A stretch of 64,000 nucleotides of DNA from Methylomonas sp. (GCF_023228165.1 NZ_JALOBS010000006.1:1-64000), one strand, 5' to 3'; positions 1-9,275 are shown, numbered from the stretch's first letter. Made by a program: numbers and translations. Notes: generated from the sequence alone by a model not told the origin.

Positions 1-463
1 TGCATAAGAGTTTCACACTGAGGCGACAACTAGCTTGAAATTTTCCGCGACATATTTCAGCATGTTTGGCAGCAGAGTGTTAGCGGGCTTTATGCAGAAA
101 AAATGCCAGTGTGATTGTAGTGCAATGATGCCAACAATTGCACCGTAGGTAAGAGAACTTTCGGGACAATTCGAATAACCGATTCCTATAAAATGTCCCT
201 ATAAATCAAACAACCGATATGTTTTGAGAACATCCCGGAAATTTGGCGCGCTATACTCCTACGCAGTACGTCGTCGATGTTATTACAGGATTGTTCGAAC
301 GGGAGTCCTTTCTACGATAAACTACGGCTTGATAGGATCAAAAAAACCGCATATTCACCTAAATGTAAAGCTTAATCGCTAGACTGCCGGTATCAGGCTA
401 AATTTGGCTTTTTCGTTGCCAAGGGTGCCCGCATGCCGCTAACCGCTTGCCCAGGGAAAAACC
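1..463. other. Left-edge stretch without a supported gene
   Basis: No convincing gene is visible here. On the minus strand a frame of about 65 codons is open between a TAG near 220 and a TGA near 15, but it has no usable start codon and no ribosome binding site. It could be the eroded end of an older gene. The last bases before 464 hold the ribosome binding site of the next gene. Confidence 0.4.
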
Positions 464-859
464 ATGGACAAATTTCCACTTTTGGCTTTTTGCATAATCG
501 TACTTCCAGCATGCACCAACCGTACATCGATAAATCATGACACGGCCAATGCCGACCGAGGCTATTTTACCGATACTTTGGAATGCCGCCAATCCGCCAT
601 GCGTAAAGAGACGGTTAACGTGCCCACCGCAAGCTCTGTCAGTGTCGTTGAAATACCGACCACCTATGACGCCGGTAAATTTATCGTATGCATGGAGTAC
701 GCAGGGCGACCGGTTTCGCGCGCCGGCTTAACCGACGATTACTTTAATGTCTCAAATGCCTGTGTTAATGAAGCCCGAAACATGAAAAATCCCGATGCAG
801 GTTACGCCGACTGTATCAGCCGCAGTCGCTTGAATGTAGAAGTCATCACCGACAAATAG
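464..859 (+). CDS. Small hypothetical lipoprotein
   Basis: This encodes a 131-residue protein of unknown function. It begins with a short hydrophobic stretch that ends in the lipobox LPAC, so it is probably exported and lipid-anchored through Cys17. The mature part contains four further cysteines, which could form disulfides in the periplasm. No family is recognised. A purine-rich AGGGA lies just upstream of the ATG. The gene stands alone: degraded DNA lies on its left and a convergent small secreted-protein gene on its right. Confidence 0.6.
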   Translation: MDKFPLLAFCIIVLPACTNRTSINHDTANADRGYFTDTLECRQSAMRKETVNVPTASSVSVVEIPTTYDAGKFIVCMEYAGRPVSRAGLTDDYFNVSNACVNEARNMKNPDAGYADCISRSRLNVEVITDK

Positions 860-1042
860 GCTATCCCCCGAAATCATTACCGCTGCACGAATAATCGACA
901 GTAACGATTTGCCGCTTGAAGACCGTTCAATCTCAAACCGACTGTCCCGGCCTCCCAGCAACACCGATCCGGAAACAGCCATAGCCGCCCTTTTAGGCCA
1001 AAAATGGCCTGCAAAAGAACATTCAGACTTCAACTCAACTTG

Positions 1043-1381
1043 TCACCAATCCAATTTGATTTTGGACAGAATGGCATCATAGACAAGGGCACTAAAATGC
1101 TTGGCATGCATTTGTAGCTGCAATTCCTCATCGGATTCTACCTTGCCCAATCTGGAATACTTGTGCGCAACATTGTTGCCGAACTTGATTTCCGACTGGC
1201 AAGAAACTTCATCGGTCATTCGGTTTTTTTCGATCACTCTCAACGCCAGCGCATGCAGAAAACGATCCTCGATCCCTTCGTAATACCCTGCGATTTTGCA
1301 GATGTACTCGTGTCTAGTGGCCGAACTTGTGGAGGGAAAAATGGCCACAGTCAGCAGCAAGTAAAAAAATAGCTTTTTCAT
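1043..1381 (-). CDS. Small hypothetical exported protein
   Basis: The product is about 112 residues and begins MKKLFFYLLLTVAIF followed by a serine/alanine-rich cleavage region, a typical Sec signal peptide. I chose the ATG at 1381 rather than the in-frame ones at 1387 and 1411 because AAAGGGG lies six bases upstream of it. The mature part has two cysteines and charged helical sequence. No family is recognised. It converges with the lipoprotein gene at 464-859. Confidence 0.55.
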   Translation of the reverse strand: MKKLFFYLLLTVAIFPSTSSATRHEYICKIAGYYEGIEDRFLHALALRVIEKNRMTDEVSCQSEIKFGNNVAHKYSRLGKVESDEELQLQMHAKHFSALVYDAILSKIKLDW

Positions 1382-2112
1382 AATCATCCCCTTTGTGGCA
1401 AGTATACACACTTAAAAACGCCGCTTTAGCCCGGCGCACACCTGCAACCGTCAGTTTTACCCCGGACTTTTGCATGACAAAAGTATCCACAAAAACCCGC
1501 GGTTGACAACCGAGCGCCTGGTTTGGACTAGCGGACCCAACCGAACCTTGAGATAAATCTGAATTTTACAGTCAGGATTCGGCGCCCTATTTTAGACGCA
1601 GTGGTAGACAACAGACTAATTTTGTCGCGTCTTGCACCGAATAAACCCGCCAAAAACCGGGCAGGGGCTAGCCTCTGAAGCTAAAAATCGTATGCGGTAC
1701 CGCGCGCGTTAGACGAACAGGAACTTCCGTCCATAGCCGACGGCTTTGTTCACGCCGCCCACGGATAAATCGTGCCGGTCTGCTGTTTGAAGTCAGCGAA
1801 GCGGTCGGCGCTGCCATCGGCCAGCTGGCTGGCAAAGCAGCGGCATGCCTTCGGCGGCTTATTTGCAGGTCATGCGCGGCGAGTTCCTGTCCGAACAAAC
1901 CGGTGCCATCATGATGCCGATTCGGGCGCATGTTACCGGCACAAGATTAATAAAACAGTGCCTATATGCGCCGTTGCTTTCCCGATAGCACGGTATCGGT
2001 GCACTGAATTAGTGCAATAAAATCAAAGATAATATCGCCTTTTTTCTTGAACTTAAGAATATGTCAATAGTCTTAAAAATGCCTATAAAAAACATAAAAA
2101 GGGATGATTGCC
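1382..2112. other. Gene-poor stretch with possible decayed coding sequence
   Basis: No intact gene is supported. Around 1763-1945 the plus strand reads like coding sequence in two successive frames. The first gives FEVSEAVGAAIGQLAGKAA and the next gives PSAAYLQVMRGEFLSEQTGA followed by an IMMPIRAHVT stretch. The frame changes near the GCAGCGGCATGCC at about 1845. This suggests the frameshifted tail of a lost gene. I cannot name the family. Confidence 0.3.
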
Positions 2113-2499
2113 ATGAAAACATACAAAATTAAAACGTCACAGTCTTTATCAATTATCGCGGCTGCGATGATCAGCGGATTTATCTCGTTAAATGCCGGCG
2201 CCACCGAAATATCAAGCCCAACCAACAACGCCGAATTGATCTACCAATCCAAAGCCGCCAGCCCCAGTATCTACAGCTATCAAAACAGCATTGCGGGGGA
2301 AGTGTCGCGCAAACCGGAGCTGATCTATGTCAGCCAGGCTTACGGACCAGCTATTCATAGCTATCCACATGTGGGCAATGAAACGGTTGTGCCCTGGAAT
2401 GTCGAGTATGTCGATACCGCTTACGGCCAGGCTATCTATAGTTATGACAGACATCAGCCCAAAGGCGCAGTGGATGTGCTTCCGCTGGTGACCAGATAA
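2113..2499 (+). CDS. Small exported protein with three tyrosine-rich repeats
   Basis: A protein of about 128 residues with an N-terminal signal peptide (hydrophobic core SLSIIAAAMISGFISL, then NAGA). The mature part is almost entirely three imperfect repeats: ELIYQSKAASPSIYSY, ELIYVSQAYGPAIHSY and VEYVDTAYGQAIYSY, spaced by about 25 residues. The shared pattern is Y-x-[SD]-x-A-x-x-x-x-I-x-S-Y. The ATG at 2113 is preferred to the one at 2104 because the AAAGGGA sequence sits directly against 2104 but about ten bases before 2113. The function is unknown. Repeated tyrosines suggest a structural or surface role, which is inference. Confidence 0.6.
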   Translation: MKTYKIKTSQSLSIIAAAMISGFISLNAGATEISSPTNNAELIYQSKAASPSIYSYQNSIAGEVSRKPELIYVSQAYGPAIHSYPHVGNETVVPWNVEYVDTAYGQAIYSYDRHQPKGAVDVLPLVTR

Positions 2500-2886
2500 A
2501 ACCCCGACAGGAATGCCAAGGGTTATCCCTTCGGCATTCCTGAATTGTTACTATCCCAAGCAAAACTGGCGTGTGACGGCTTCCGGCGGTAAAAATTATT
2601 CACCATCTCTGAGTGAATAATCGCGCCCACACTGTCACGGTGATTGCCTTTGGCGGCCTTGGCCGCCCGGGTAACCTCGGTTTTGACCCAGCGAGGGGAT
2701 CAAAGCCTTGGCTCTGGCATGACTCGACGCCGTGTCGCGATGTCTTGAAATTTTCCACCTCCGGCTATAGATTCTAATTGATAGGAACAACTATGAAGAT
2801 ATCCGGTTTGATAAAGCGCTTATACCCGCATAACACCTCACTCATCCGGACGCTGCGCGCCCCTTAAGACGTCAAGGCATCTACCC
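2500..2886. other. Intergenic stretch, possible decayed coding sequence on minus strand
   Basis: No intact gene is supported. On the minus strand a frame between about 2705 and 2518 reads WVKTEVTRAAKAAKG followed by NHRDSVGAIIHSEMVNN and ends at a stop near 2520. It looks protein-like but has an in-frame TGA where the start should be, so it may be a decayed fragment. On the plus strand a GCATAAC near 2829 lies upstream of the membrane-protein gene and is discussed as a possible integron-type recombination half-site. Confidence 0.3.
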
Positions 2887-3327
2887 TTGCAATCCGCACC
2901 AATATCAACGATCTTTCACGCGGCACTCGTTTACTTCGCAATTGTGCTTGGCACAGGCTTCGTACTCGGCGTGTTCCGCGTTCCGATACTCGTTCCACGC
3001 GTCGGTGAGCGCTGGGCGGAGCTTGCCGAAATGCCCGTTATGGCCGCAGTGATCTTCTTCGCAGCGGGGCATATACTGCGCCGCTTTCCTGAAATCACAC
3101 TTCCTGGTCGGTCATTGGCCGCAGGTCTTCTAGCACTTGCCTTTTCAATCGCTGCCGAATTAGGACTTACCGTAGTCCTTCAAGAGCAAACCTTGGCCGA
3201 GTTCGTCGGCAGCAGAGACAAGATATCCGGCTCGGTATATATTGGCTTGCTACTGATATTTGGAATCATGCCAAGGCTTCGCCTATCAAGCCATGAGCAA
3301 GCAATCCACGAACGCGACGACGCCTAA
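2887..3327 (+). CDS. Small integral membrane protein, possible gene cassette
   Basis: This encodes a 146-residue hydrophobic protein with about four membrane spans (roughly residues 8-28, 48-65, 78-98 and 118-134) and short charged loops. No enzymatic motif is visible and I do not recognise the family. The start is a TTG with AAGG nine bases upstream; no in-frame ATG occurs before residue 50. The stop codon sits inside GCCTAAC (3322-3328), the consensus of an integron attC outer core site. That arrangement is typical of mobile gene cassettes but is not proof. Confidence 0.55.
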   Translation: MQSAPISTIFHAALVYFAIVLGTGFVLGVFRVPILVPRVGERWAELAEMPVMAAVIFFAAGHILRRFPEITLPGRSLAAGLLALAFSIAAELGLTVVLQEQTLAEFVGSRDKISGSVYIGLLLIFGIMPRLRLSSHEQAIHERDDA

Positions 3328-3656
3328 CGAACACAGTGATCGGGCCTTTCAATCGAGTAAAATAGGCAAGAACCGGTTGCGGGTTCAGTTTGATGATTTA
3401 TAAATGAAGGACCATAAACTCTGAATTTCAATAACCGATGAAATTTCCGGCACAGCAAAACCTTAACTTTGTAACGCCTATTTCAAAGCAGCCAATTTGA
3501 TAACTAAGAAATTCTTGCAAATTCGCCCGCCCCGGCTTTTCATTCAAAAATTGCTCGCCGATCTCTGTTAAAATGTGCGGTTTTTTGATCGCTGTGCAAC
3601 GCGGTAATTCTGTATTGCCAATATCGACACCGCACCAGCCAACCTCGGACACACTC
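3328..3656. other. Intergenic region upstream of the ABC-F gene
   Basis: About 330 bases without a supported gene. A degenerate AATAGGC at 3361 could be the distal core of a short attC-like site that begins at 3322, but the palindromic interior expected of attC is not clear. The right half presumably carries the promoter of the ABC-F gene. I cannot fix one with confidence. Confidence 0.3.
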
Positions 3657-5246
3657 TTGATTTCTACCGCCAACATCACTATGCAATTCGGGGCCAAGCC
3701 CCTGTTTGAAAACATTTCCGTCAAATTCGGCAACGGCAACCGTTTCGGTTTGATCGGCGCCAACGGCTGCGGAAAATCTACCCTGATGAAGATCCTCAGC
3801 GGTGATTTGGAACCCTCGGCCGGCAACGTCAGCGTCACCCCCAACGAGCGCCTGGGTATCCTGCGTCAGGACCAATTCGCCTACGAAGACCGGCGGGTAC
3901 TGGATGTGGTGATGATGGGTCACGCCGAAATGTGGGCGGCCATGTCGGAACGCGACGCTATCTACGCCAATATGGAAGCCAGCGAAGCAGACTACATGCA
4001 CGCCGCCGAGCTGGAATCGGTATTTGCCGAATTCGGCGGCTATACCGCCGAATCCCGGGCCAGCGAATTGCTGCTGGGCCTGGATATCCCGATGGAACAG
4101 CACAGCGGACCGATGAGTGCGGTGGCGCCCGGTTGGAAATTGCGGGTGCTGCTGGCGCAAGCGCTGTTCTCCGACCCAGACATCATGCTGCTGGACGAAC
4201 CGACCAACAACCTGGACATCAACACCATCCGCTGGCTGGAAAATGTGCTCAACGAACGCGACAGCACCATGATCATCATTTCGCATGACCGGCATTTTCT
4301 GAACAGCGTCTGCACCCACATGGCGGACCTGGATTACGGCGAACTTCGGGTTTATCCGGGCAATTACGACGATTACATGACCGCCGTAACCCAGGTTAGA
4401 GATAGCCTATTGGCCGGCAACGCCAAGAAAAAGGCTCAGATTGCCGAGCTGCAAACCTTCGTGGCCCGCTTTTCCGCCAACGCCTCCAAAGCCAAGCAGG
4501 CTACCTCGCGCGCCAAGCAGCTGGAAAAAATCAAACTGGACGAAGTCAAACCGTCCAGCCGGGTCAATCCTTTCCTGCGTTTCGATCAAAGCAAAAAACT
4601 GCATCGCTTGGCGCTGGAAGTGGAAAATCTAAGCAAAGGCTATGGCGACCAACCCTTATTTAAAGATCTGAATCTGATGATTCCGGTTGGCGAACGGGTA
4701 GCCGTGATCGGCCCCAACGGCATCGGCAAGTCCACTTTACTGAAAACCCTGGTCGGCGATTTAACCCCCGACTGCGGCGAGGTGAAATGGTCGGAAAACG
4801 CCGACATCGGCTATTACGCGCAAGACCATGCCGAGGATTTTGCCGAAGAGATGTCATTGATCAACTGGATGGGCCATTGGCGCAAGGAATCCGACGACGA
4901 CCAAACCATCCGCGGCACGCTTGGGCGGCTTTTGTTTTCGCAGGACGAAATCAACAAATCCGTCAAAGTCTTGTCCGGCGGCGAGCAGGGCCGTATGTTG
5001 TTCGGCAAATTGATGCTGCAAAAAAACAACATCATGATACTGGACGAACCCACCAACCATTTGGATATGGAATCCATCGAATCGCTGAACAGCGCCTTGG
5101 AACAATATCCCGGCACGCTGATTTTCGTCAGCCATGACCGGGAATTTGTGTCCTCATTAGCCACCCGCATCATTGAGCTTACACCAAACGGCATCGTCGA
5201 TTTCAACGGCAATTACGAGGAATATTTGAACAGCCAGGATTTGTAA
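3657..5246 (+). CDS. ybiT: ABC-F family ATPase, YbiT-like
   Basis: A cytosolic protein with two ATP-binding cassettes and no membrane segment, the ABC-F plan of ribosome-associated translation factors. Two Walker A motifs are visible, GANGCGKST and GPNGIGKST, with Walker B/LLDEPTNNLD and ILDEPTNHLD. A lysine-rich linker lies between the domains (NAKKKAQIAELQ onward). It aligns almost end to end with E. coli YbiT from memory. That alignment sets the start: the family begins one or two residues before ISTANITMQFG, so I choose the TTG at 3657 (529 residues) over the ATG at 3573, which would add 28 unmatched residues. Family members help stalled ribosomes or maintain elongation; a specific role here is not shown. 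Confidence 0.88.
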   Translation: MISTANITMQFGAKPLFENISVKFGNGNRFGLIGANGCGKSTLMKILSGDLEPSAGNVSVTPNERLGILRQDQFAYEDRRVLDVVMMGHAEMWAAMSERDAIYANMEASEADYMHAAELESVFAEFGGYTAESRASELLLGLDIPMEQHSGPMSAVAPGWKLRVLLAQALFSDPDIMLLDEPTNNLDINTIRWLENVLNERDSTMIIISHDRHFLNSVCTHMADLDYGELRVYPGNYDDYMTAVTQVRDSLLAGNAKKKAQIAELQTFVARFSANASKAKQATSRAKQLEKIKLDEVKPSSRVNPFLRFDQSKKLHRLALEVENLSKGYGDQPLFKDLNLMIPVGERVAVIGPNGIGKSTLLKTLVGDLTPDCGEVKWSENADIGYYAQDHAEDFAEEMSLINWMGHWRKESDDDQTIRGTLGRLLFSQDEINKSVKVLSGGEQGRMLFGKLMLQKNNIMILDEPTNHLDMESIESLNSALEQYPGTLIFVSHDREFVSSLATRIIELTPNGIVDFNGNYEEYLNSQDL

Positions 5247-5277
5247 GCGGCCGGCCGACAAACACTTACCAATCCGG

Positions 5278-5301
5278 GAGTACAAACCTAGGTTTGTACT
5301 C
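5278..5301. repeat. Perfect 24-bp palindrome
   Basis: The sequence GAGTACAAACCT is followed directly by its exact reverse complement, giving a loopless 24-bp palindrome between the ABC-F gene and dusB. There is no T-run, so it is not a standard intrinsic terminator. A dimeric regulator site or a hairpin that protects mRNA ends is possible. Confidence 0.6.
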
Positions 5302-5456
5302 TAAGTTGACTCGGCGTTGGCAAACAGGCGATACGTTATTTTCGACAGCACGCCAAACAGTACTCAAGCCGGCCTGGGCAATTCTCCGAAAAAGCGCCCT
5401 ACCTTCGCGGCTATTTTAAGGTAAAATGCCCTGCCTTTTTGACTGCTTGTGCATCC

Positions 5457-6434
5457 ATGCAAATCGGCCCTTACCAACTGCCCAACAATTTAATCCTCGC
5501 CCCGATGGCGGGCATCACCGACAATCCGTTCCGACGCCTGTGCAGCCAATTCGGCGCGGGCTTGACCGTATCGGAGATGGTGATATCCAACAGCGAATTG
5601 CAGCAGCACCCGCGTACCCTAAAAAAAACCGACTACAGCGGCGAAAGCAGCCTGCGTTCGGTACAAATTTTGGGCACCGATCCGCAACAAATGGCAGCCG
5701 CCGCCCGCCTGAACCGAGACAGAGGCGCGCAAATTATCGATATCAATATGGGCTGCCCAGCCAAAAAAGTCTGCTCGGTCGCCGCCGGCTCGGCGCTATT
5801 AAAAGATGAAGGTTTGGTCGAGCGTATTTTGAGCGCCGTAGTGAACGTAGTAGAGGTCCCGGTCACCTTAAAAATCCGCACAGGCTGGGATTTAGCTAAC
5901 CGGAATGCGCTAAAGATCGCCAAAATTGCCGAGGCTTGCGGCATTCAGGCCCTAACTATTCACGGACGCAGCCGGGCCTGTAAATTTAACGGACAGGCCG
6001 AATACGACACCATCAGACAGGTGAAACGCCACGTTAATATCCCTATCATTGCCAATGGCGATATCGATAATGCCGAAAAAGCCCGCCAAGTGCTGGACTA
6101 TACCGGTGCCGACGCCATCATGATCGGGCGTGCGGCGCAAGGCAGGCCATGGATATTTCGAGAATTGCACAGCCAATTATCCGGTCAGGAAATTCCTCCG
6201 CTTTCCTTGTCGGAGATCAAAACCGTCATTAATCAACACCTGGAGAATTTATACTGTTTTTATGGGGCTACCAGTGGTGTTAGAATTGCCCGTAAACATA
6301 TTGGCTGGTACTTCGATCAACTCGGCAGTTTGCCAAGCGAACAAAAAACAATAATCAATCAGGCTCAACAACCGGCGCAACAACTGGCACTGGTCAATGC
6401 CTCGTTTACATTCATTACTCCCCGAGTCGCCTAG
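5457..6434 (+). CDS. dusB: tRNA-dihydrouridine synthase B
   Basis: A flavin enzyme that reduces uridine to dihydrouridine in the D-loop of tRNAs. The TIM-barrel family signatures are clear: APMAGITDNPFRRLC near the start, the DINMGCPAKKV motif with the catalytic cysteine, TLKIRTGW, LTIHGRSRACKF and MIGRAAQGRPWIF. The length from the ATG at 5457 (325 residues) fits E. coli DusB, whose N-terminus MRIGQYQL matches MQIGPYQL; the upstream ATG at 5439 adds six unmatched residues. The stop is immediately followed by the fis start. This is the conserved dusB-fis operon, where fis is co-transcribed from the dusB promoter. Confidence 0.95.
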   Translation: MQIGPYQLPNNLILAPMAGITDNPFRRLCSQFGAGLTVSEMVISNSELQQHPRTLKKTDYSGESSLRSVQILGTDPQQMAAAARLNRDRGAQIIDINMGCPAKKVCSVAAGSALLKDEGLVERILSAVVNVVEVPVTLKIRTGWDLANRNALKIAKIAEACGIQALTIHGRSRACKFNGQAEYDTIRQVKRHVNIPIIANGDIDNAEKARQVLDYTGADAIMIGRAAQGRPWIFRELHSQLSGQEIPPLSLSEIKTVINQHLENLYCFYGATSGVRIARKHIGWYFDQLGSLPSEQKTIINQAQQPAQQLALVNASFTFITPRVA

Positions 6435-6698
6435 ATGGAAGCAGAATCAATCAAAATCAGCAACGGCAACGGCCATACGCTATCCGAACACGTGCGCCAG
6501 TCTGTCGAAGACTATTTTACACATTTGAACGGTCACGACTCTTCAGGCTTATACCAATTAGTACTGACCGAAGTCGAAAAACCGTTGCTGGAAACCGCCT
6601 TAAAACATTCCGATTTCAATCAAAGTAAAGCCGCCAAAATTCTGGGTGTAAGTCGCAGCACCCTGCGTAAAAAACTGGAACTCTACGGCATCGGCTAA
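6435..6698 (+). CDS. fis: Nucleoid-associated regulator Fis
   Basis: An 87-residue DNA-bending protein that shapes the nucleoid and activates rRNA and other promoters. The C-terminal helix-turn-helix is evident in FNQSKAAKILGVSRSTLRKK, preceded by the dimerisation helices (YQLVLTEVEKPLLETALKH). It is a little shorter than E. coli Fis (98 residues) because the variable N-terminal arm is shorter. The ATG abuts the dusB TAG with no gap, so translation is probably coupled. Confidence 0.95.
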   Translation: MEAESIKISNGNGHTLSEHVRQSVEDYFTHLNGHDSSGLYQLVLTEVEKPLLETALKHSDFNQSKAAKILGVSRSTLRKKLELYGIG

Positions 6699-6729
6699 TT
6701 TCTTTTCCCTTCCTTATCTTGAGGCTTGC

Positions 6730-8310
6730 ATGAATACCCCTTTGGGCATCAATAAAAAAGTGACCCGGGCGCTAGTTAGCGTGTCCGACAAATCCGGCAT
6801 TCTGGATTTTTGCCGCGAACTGAATAATCTGGGCATCGAATTACTCTCCACCGGCGGCACCGCCAAACTACTGGCAGAACATCAAATTGCCGTAACGGAA
6901 GTCTCCGACTACACCGGCTTTCCGGAAATGATGGACGGCCGGGTCAAAACCCTGCATCCGAAAGTGCATGGTGGCATACTGGGCCGTCGCGGTATCGACG
7001 ATGCGGTAATGGCGGAAAATGACATCAAGGCCATCGACATGGTGGTGGTCAACCTGTATCCCTTCGAACAAACCGTAGCCAACCCGGATTGCAATCTGGC
7101 CACCGCCATCGAGAACATCGACATCGGCGGTCCCACCATGATCCGGGCCGCGGCAAAAAATCATGCCGATGTTGCGATTGTGGTCGATCCCGCCGATTAC
7201 GCCGCCACGCTGGCCGAATTACAAGCCAACCAAAGCGGATTAAGCCACAAAACCCGCTTTAAACTGGCCTTAAAGAGTTTCGAGCACACCGCCCGTTACG
7301 ACACCATGATTTCCGCTTACTTAAGTAAATTCATGGATGCCGGCAATTTTCCCGACACGCTGAATCTGCAATATCATCGCCTGCAAAGCATGCGCTACGG
7401 TGAAAATCCACATCAAAACGCAGCGTTTTACGGCGAGAAAAATCCGCCCGTCGGCAGCATAGCCGCCGCCAAACAATTACAAGGCAAGGAATTGTCATAT
7501 AACAATATCGCCGATGCCGACGCGGCTTTGGAATGCGTCAAAGGCTTCGCCGATCAGCCGGCCTGCGTTATCGTCAAACACGCCAATCCTTGCGGCGTGG
7601 CTATCAGCGATAACATTCTGGACGCTTACAATCTGGCTTACGCCACCGACCCCACCTCGGCCTTTGGCGGCATCATCGCCTTTAACCGGGAACTGGATGA
7701 AACCACCGCCGCCGAAATCGTCGGTCGCCAGTTTGTCGAAGTGATTATTGCCCCAACCGTTAGCGAAGGCGCCAAAGCCGCGCTGGCAAAAAAACAAAAT
7801 GTCCGCTTATTGGAATGCGGTATTTGGGCTGGCGCAGCCGTCGCGGCCCTGGACTTCAAACGCGTTGCCGGCGGCCTGCTGGTACAAGATAAAGACTTAG
7901 GCAGCATCAACGCTGCGGACCTTAAAGTCGTCAGCAACCGCACACCGACCGAGCAGGAAATGGCCGATTTGCTGTTCGTGTGGAAGGTAGCGAAATTCGT
8001 AAAATCCAATGCCATTGTCTACGGCAAGAACGGCCAAACCATAGGCATAGGCGCCGGACAAATGAGCCGGGTCTATTCCGCCAAGATCGCCGGCATCAAA
8101 GCCGCCGACGAAGGTTTGCCGGTACCGGGTTCGGTGATGGCATCCGATGCGTTTTTCCCGTTCCGCGACGGCATCGACGCGGCGGCGGCGGCCGGCATCA
8201 CCGCCGTGATCCATCCCGGCGGCTCCATGCGCGATCTGGAAGTCATCGACGCCGCCAACCAACACAACATCGCCATGGTGTTGACCGGCATGCGGCACTT
8301 CAGGCATTGA
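6730..8310 (+). CDS. purH: Bifunctional AICAR transformylase / IMP cyclohydrolase
   Basis: Catalyses the last two steps of purine biosynthesis: formylation of AICAR, then ring closure to IMP. The N-terminal MGS-like IMP cyclohydrolase domain (about residues 1-150) shows LLSTGGTAKLL, GRVKTLHPKVHGG and NIDIGGPTMIRAAAKNH. The larger C-terminal transformylase domain carries the catalytic KHANPCGVA and DPTSAFGGIIA motifs and ends with IHPGGSMRD and the LTGMRHFRH terminus typical of PurH. The length of 526 residues is normal. It lies 31 bases after fis and could be part of the same transcript. Confidence 0.97.
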   Translation: MNTPLGINKKVTRALVSVSDKSGILDFCRELNNLGIELLSTGGTAKLLAEHQIAVTEVSDYTGFPEMMDGRVKTLHPKVHGGILGRRGIDDAVMAENDIKAIDMVVVNLYPFEQTVANPDCNLATAIENIDIGGPTMIRAAAKNHADVAIVVDPADYAATLAELQANQSGLSHKTRFKLALKSFEHTARYDTMISAYLSKFMDAGNFPDTLNLQYHRLQSMRYGENPHQNAAFYGEKNPPVGSIAAAKQLQGKELSYNNIADADAALECVKGFADQPACVIVKHANPCGVAISDNILDAYNLAYATDPTSAFGGIIAFNRELDETTAAEIVGRQFVEVIIAPTVSEGAKAALAKKQNVRLLECGIWAGAAVAALDFKRVAGGLLVQDKDLGSINAADLKVVSNRTPTEQEMADLLFVWKVAKFVKSNAIVYGKNGQTIGIGAGQMSRVYSAKIAGIKAADEGLPVPGSVMASDAFFPFRDGIDAAAAAGITAVIHPGGSMRDLEVIDAANQHNIAMVLTGMRHFRH

Positions 8311-8738
8311 TCCGACTCGCCTGTCGAGGCATCTTAGTCCAGCATCGACAGGCGAATTCAAAACCGGAAAGCGTTTCAGCGACGCACAGTCAAATAATTG
8401 CGGCTGACTTTAACGGATTAAAAATCAGCTGAATGTCGCATTACCCCGCAAGTCATTTCTAAAGCATCCTGCGCACATGACTACACCTTCAAGCTTACAA
8501 CAGCCGTCATTTTCCTCAGCTTATCTGGCCATAGGCAAGATCTGAAGCCGCTGTAACGAACTTTACACCGGCGGTAATAGACATTTTCTTAGTTGACGCC
8601 AGCTGGATTGCGGCATATGGTGACCGACTTACGCTTCATTTTCAAATCCTGGAACTACCTCAACGGTAGTTTATTTCGACGGGCCGGCATTGCTGACTTT
8701 GTGCCTACCCTCAAACTATCATTAGGCGAGGCTTCAGC
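8311..8738. other. Intergenic region with two hairpins downstream of purH
   Basis: No gene is supported in these 428 bases. An 11-bp inverted repeat, TCGCCTGTCGA at 8317-8327 and its complement at 8345-8355, follows purH by a few bases and may protect or terminate the transcript, though no T-run follows. A second small hairpin, AACTACC-TCAAC-GGTAGTT, lies at 8653-8671 and is followed by TATTT. Confidence 0.45.
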
Positions 8739-9275
8739 ATGAATATATTCCAATCAATTTTAGGCGACCAAAATTCCCAGTTAGTCAATCAATTGGCCAA
8801 ACAAGCAGGACTAGACTCCGCCGATGTACAAAACATTCTGGGACAACTGCTACCCGCTTTATCCAACGGCATCAAACAAAACACCACTAGCGGTAATGGC
8901 CTGCAAAGCTTGGTGCAGGCCTTACAGAACGGCAGCCACGCTAAGTATCTGGAAAACCCGGAAGTGTTAGCCGAGCCATCGGCAACGGCTGAAGGCAATG
9001 CCATTTTAGGCCACATTCTGGGCAGTAAAGACGACAGCCGAAATTTAGCCCGCCATGCGGCGGAAGCTACCGGTGCCGACGAAAGCATTGTCAAAAAATT
9101 ACTGCCTTTGGTAGCGGCAACCGCCATGGGCGCCTTGAGCAAAACAGCCGGGCAAGCCAATTCAAATAGCACAAGCAGCCCTGACTTAGGCAATCTGTTA
9201 GTTTCATTTTTAGATAGCAACAAGGACGGCAACATTACCGACGATTTATTCAATATCGCCAAAAAACTTTTTTAA
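8739..9275 (+). CDS. DUF937 (YidB-like) protein with EF-hand-like tail
   Basis: A 178-residue cytosolic protein of the DUF937 type: helical, rich in Q/L/A, with the recurring pattern of ADVQNILGQLLPALSNGI and IVKKLLPLVAATAMGAL. These repeats resemble the YidB family, whose function is unknown. The C-terminus reads LDSNKDGNITDDLF, which has the D-x-N-x-D-G-x-I spacing of a calcium-binding EF-hand or dockerin-like loop. The gene is 60 bases upstream of the BON-LysM gene on the same strand. The pair may be co-expressed as stress or osmotic proteins, which is inference. Confidence 0.75.
   Translation: MNIFQSILGDQNSQLVNQLAKQAGLDSADVQNILGQLLPALSNGIKQNTTSGNGLQSLVQALQNGSHAKYLENPEVLAEPSATAEGNAILGHILGSKDDSRNLARHAAEATGADESIVKKLLPLVAATAMGALSKTAGQANSNSTSSPDLGNLLVSFLDSNKDGNITDDLFNIAKKLF

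Noticed and set aside
1668..1931. 87-residue minus-strand frame
   Set aside because: It is arginine/proline-rich in the way antisense frames of GC-rich codons usually are, and the plus strand of the same segment looks more like decayed coding DNA.
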